The translations under genes were made by a program, and so were the position numbers. 64,000 nt of DNA from Callaeas wilsoni (Eukaryota; Chordata; Aves; Passeriformes; Callaeidae), in NCBI GenBank assembly GCA_013398955.1, contig VWPU01014840.1:124001-188000 (forward strand). The letters are read 5' to 3'. Below the pieces are notes generated by a model that made no database searches, was not told the origin of the DNA, and worked only from the letters and a program-made list of their open reading frames with translations. Shown piece after piece: positions 59,701 through 64,000 of this stretch. The stretch's first letter is position 1; every line of letters starts with the position of its first letter.

Positions 59701-62700
59701 ATCAGTCATGGAGGAGCCAAAAGAACTAAGAATAAACTCCAAAAGTAGCTCTGCTGACCTACAGAAAGTATCTTCTAGTGGAAGAGGAGGAATGAAAGCC
59801 AGACTCCTGGAGAGGCAGTGTGTGCAATCTGATGAAAAAGAATTGTATAAAAAGTTGCTTCTGATATTTTTACCCTGTTGTATTAAAAAGAGATGCAAAT
59901 CCCCATTCTTTCCTGGATCAGGAAGTGCTGTAGACTCCTTGTTTCCTGGTGTGGTTACAGGCCAAGGTGGCAATGAGTCCAAATGATACTATTAACAACC
60001 TCACATCACTTACTAGCATGGGTGGGAGCAAAACAGAAGTGCAGACCTATCCAGGTTTGGTGGTTTTTTAAAGCTTTTATAGACTTTTCACTGCATTCCT
60101 CCTTTAACCATCTGTCAGTGAAAAATGAAGAATGCATTTTCAACCTGTGCAAAAATGTCCTATCAGTGCCTAAGGTATTATCAGTTGCTATAAACCACTT
60201 TCCCCTTCAGCTATGCATTCATTTTTTAAAACAATAATCCCACCTTGTAGTCTGGTAAACTTCAGGAAGGTTTTAAAGTCTCATAATACAGCTAAAAGTC
60301 GTTTTGATAGGCTGAAATCTTCCATATTGTATTTGGTAATAACCTAAGCCTATATTCTTGCCTATAAAGCAGAACAGTGCTATTCTTCTGGAAAACATCC
60401 GGAGCCAATATAGCTACAAAAAGTCACTATAGAGTTTTATTGGGGGTTGCACTGGTGCCTGAATGCACTTGTATCTACACTGATACGTACTACTGCTCTC
60501 TGTTGTTATTTGTAAGGGTTACATTGCTGTCTCTGTCCTGAATTTCCAGCCTCTTTTATGTGGGTGACAGTTCATGATGTTACCTTTGAACCATTACAGA
60601 AAGTGTCTCAACTACTGACAGCACTATGCTGGATTTATCGCTAGTCTAATTTCTACTGTGGTATCATGATTGTTTAATGTGTTCCAGAGTCTGAGGAGAG
60701 ACTTGTCAAAAATGATCAAGAAGATAAAAAAAAGCAGGTACCATGAGCAAGCATGCTTGTGAGATCACATATTAGTTGGGGGCAGGAGAAAGAGACTGGA
60801 GGTTTGTTTGACTGTTGTGAGCCCTGTCCTTAGCACAGGGGTAGTAGTTCTGTATCTCACAAGTAGTTTTGCCATTTGCAGTGTGGCAAAATCTTTTTAC
60901 CGTCCTCTGTGCAAATGTTTGTATGGTCTGACATTAAATTCAGTCATTGGTCTGCAAAAGGTTTGCTTCTGAACTTTGTCCCTGGACCCACTCTCCATTG
61001 CCAGGCAAGTACCTTCACATTTCCCTCTGCTTCTCTCTCTCCTTCTCTGCTGCTCCAGACTCTTTACCTTGGGCCAGAGGCTGGCTGGCTCGTACCATGC
61101 ATGTGTTTTGGTGTTCAGCAAAATGAGATTCCCAGACCAATGTGGGCTTCCTGACACGGCTGGTGCTGAAAGCAACAGTTCACCTACAGCTGGGTTTCTG
61201 TGAGGCAAGGGACGTGCAGGCAGAGCTAAGGCAGCCAGGTGAGCTGTCTGCAGGGGCAAGGAGAGAGAACACTTTTTATCTCCCCATGTGGATAGTCTTG
61301 CTAGAAAGTAAGCAGCAATAGGAACATTTTGTTGTGATTATAATGTCATTAGCATGGAACAATGGTGTCTGGCCATACAAAACTGGTGCTGGCCAGTCAT
61401 TACCAACAAGCTCATGGAGAAGGACATAATTCAGTAGGTTTTTCAACAGGCTTTTGCAGCTGTACGTTAAAAAAGACACAGTCCCTTTCAGTATCTTTGT
61501 TCTGGTTTCATCCCTAGGCTTGCCTCTCTCACAAGAGGACCTCCTCAGAAAAGAATACTTTGTGAGTTTTTCTCTGCGCCAGGTTGCCCTGTTGAAATTA
61601 GTAGCTGTGCATTTGAGATGAGTGTGCCCAGAAGCCATTTGGTAAATGGGATCCTAGACTTACTGCCTAAACCTGCCCTTTCAGGACGCTGCTGACTGCA
61701 CCACTCAGTAGTCAAATTGTTCAACACCCTCCCTCCCCTCCAGAAAAAAAATGAGGCCGTAGAGCTCTTCTGGGGGCAAAGGAGCACCTTGAGCAGGAGG
61801 CAAATTTTCATTTCATATCTGAGAAATGCTGAAGGTGCTTTGCTGGTGAGAATGAGTCTCAATCTCAAGTGGAACAACTTTCCTAATGCCAAATTTCACT
61901 CTAGCACATTGCAAGTATCTGGTTAATTCAACTCTCCTCATTGATCTATGTTCATCTCACCTCTCGGGTGGTACAAGGTATTACAAAACCATTCATACAG
62001 ACCACCTTGGGTTACAGTTTCCATAAGGCTCAGCAGGCAGATAAATTATACTGTGGCTCTGATGAAGTTTTGTGAACTGTGGTGTGAAGTATGAAACCTG
62101 ACAACTTGGGAAATAAATGGACTGAGTTAGGGACAGCAAAGGGCACCAAAGTCCTTGGCTCAGATTGCATAGCACACATTTTCTGGTATTCACATTAAAC
62201 AGCAGGCAGAGATATTGCATAAATGAGCAAATAAAGCCAGATTTGAAATCCAGTACATCAAGAAGCACACTGTAGCGATTCCTCTGAGAGATGTCTGTGT
62301 GAATGCAGCCCCAGTTCAAAGTAGTCAAAGACCTGCTTTTATGATGATCTCCAAGTGTGAAATATATGTGCAATTGATTAATGACTGGATGTGACACAGT
62401 GCTCTGGTTTAGTTGAGACAGTGGTGTTTGGTCAAAGGTTGGACTCAATGGTCTTGAAAATCTTTTCCACTCTTAATAATTCTGTGATTCAGCTGCTTCT
62501 GCTGCTGTATCCGAGTTTGTGTGTTGATAGCAACCATCTTATTCCTGCAGCAGCACCTACACACCCTATAAAAATGGAAAAGGAAGATAAGACCCAAGGC
62601 GCATCATAAATCTTTCCCAATATGATACGCAGATGACTGGCTCACTAAAAACCAACCTTACCTTAACTTTTGTTTTTAAAGGGGCCAAATGTGGTGAAGT

Positions 62701-64000
62701 GACCCCTTATTTCAGCCTTTGAGAACTGGTCAGGAATTGACACACATTAAAGTTTAGGAAGCCTCCCTTGTCAGAATTCTGCACACAGGAACAGCAGAGC
62801 TGTTGCCTCTAGGTGATGACTGAGCACTCTATAGGGGCTTCTGTGTCAAAGCCTCAGGATTAGGTACCTTTTTTTTTTCATGGTAAATCAAATCATAGAG
62901 CCATCTCATGCTGTGTGCCATAATTGTGGCTCTTTGCCAAGAAGTGCTTTTGTCACAAGGGTTGCAATAATTAATTGCCGAGGTGTCGTGAACCCAAGTG
63001 CGGCTGAATCGGAATAACGTGACTGTGAGACAGGGAGGGTAAGCACAGCCACTCTCACTAAATGGAGACCTTGCATGTCCATGATGACGCACATGAAGCC
63101 TCCTGTAAATAAGATATTGGGAATAAAGTGTCAGGAGGCTGATATACGTGATTTTGCACATATTGGACATTCATCCCTGAAGTTTTTCCACCTGTTTTTG
63201 TAATATATAAGGCTCTTCTAATACACAGAGCATCTCACATTCTTAAAGGTGGAACAGGAAAGATTAAAAAATATATGATGGAAACTATTTTTTAATGAGG
63301 CTACTTCAAGTACAGTTATTGCATTTTAGGCATGAGTGATTTCACAACATTGTCAACATTGAAACCCGTTGCGAGGTTTGGCTGCAAGGCAAACCAGACA
63401 TCTAAAAGCACTTCAAGTTTGCCAAACCAAGATAAGAGCACATCTCTCTGAAGTTACTTAGTATCCTTAATAAAGATCACAGTATTTGTAAACTAGCCAA
63501 ACCTCAGTAAAATCAAAGATTGTTTTTAATTCTTTCATAATACCAAAGCTCCATATGATCCAACATGACAGATAATAGCTTTGAAAATATTCACCATTTG
63601 TTTCTGGCCAAAAAATGTATTAATAAAATGACACCTCTTTATGGCCTCTTTATTTGATGCATTTCAGCAATCAAAGCTTTCTAGAGAAGCCTAAGTGTTA
63701 AAGAAATTAAACCTCATGGAGTCGTCGAATTTATAATAAAGTGAATCCTAAATTTCTGATCTGTTGAATAATGCAGAAAGATCCTTTTTCCTTGCTGAAA
63801 TGTAATTCTTGTATTGTAATTTCATTTTTTTCTTTGGAGTTGAAGCAAAAGGGAAAAGAGAAGCAGATTCAGTTTTAGCTAAACTTAAACTAACACTCGT
63901 ACCCTGGGTGGAAACTTCAAAGGCCGTGAGTACCTGGAGAGTTTAAATGATTGTTTAAGCAGACTTTAAAAGAGAGCTATGCCTTTACGTGGGTTCTAAA
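56726..64000 (+). other. FBLN1 intron before the last D exon, partial
   Basis: 7.3 kb after the second D exon. I looked for the short terminal D exon, which starts Val-Val-Arg and ends in a Tyr-Trp-Phe-like tail in known fibulin-1D, and did not find it. A CR1 scrap lies at 62390-62490. The open frames elsewhere here are short and without recognised content. Confidence 0.8.
62390..62490 (+). mobile_element. CR1 LINE 3' scrap, + strand
   Basis: The phrase gtgacacagtgctctggttt, then aaaggttggactcaatggtc and ttaataattctgtgattc, is the last 100 bases of a + strand CR1. It belongs to the group seen at 10356, 39250 and 45757. Confidence 0.82.

Noticed and set aside
60687..60738. An exon-like segment with gtgttccag before it and gtacca after it, in phase with the second D exon.
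   Set aside because: The product is a Lys/Glu-rich run unlike fibulin-1D, and it would leave on a codon boundary. It is most simply chance splice-like sequence.

Overview
The window reads as songbird nuclear DNA. It is AT-rich, intron-dominated sequence carrying many avian CR1 LINE 3' ends and two long-terminal-repeat (LTR) type elements whose wording I recognise from passerine genomes. The only host gene I can support is FBLN1 (fibulin-1) on the + strand. Fibulin-1 is a secreted calcium-binding glycoprotein of extracellular matrix and basement membrane. Its start lies before base 1 and one of its two ends lies beyond base 64000.

Layout. Bases 1-12125 hold no recognisable exon and are most simply FBLN1 intron 1. 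Exons 2-5 (12126-29861) encode the anaphylatoxin-like modules and an acidic linker. Exons 6-14 (31587-41668) encode nine EGF modules, almost one per exon, eight of them opening with a calcium-binding D-(I/V/L)-(N/D)-E-C motif. The transcript then branches. One exon at 49772-50126, with a stop codon and a polyadenylation signal, makes the short C isoform. Two exons at 54601-54743 and 56594-56725 make most of the alternative D tail. The last D exon was not found before the window ends. All 16 exons were placed by translation, GT/AG boundaries and reading phase, and they join in frame with no stop or frameshift. Exons 2-14 plus the C exon give 658 residues, as expected for fibulin-1C lacking its signal-peptide exon.

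Repeats. CR1 fragments on both strands are scattered through the introns and fall into at least two sequence groups. One CR1 is inserted inside another of opposite orientation (9276-11170). Introns 3 and 4, on either side of exon 4, each hold an LTR-type element. The first has a short tandem array inside; the second brings a GC- and CpG-rich block. Intron 7 holds a 138-base direct duplication with one mismatch, whose second copy ends about 115 bases before exon 8.

No operon, CRISPR array, tRNA, rRNA or new multi-gene system is visible. The points worth following up are the isoform fork, the local duplication, the nested and LTR insertions, and a weak candidate for a decayed retrocopy on the - strand near 20-21 kb.
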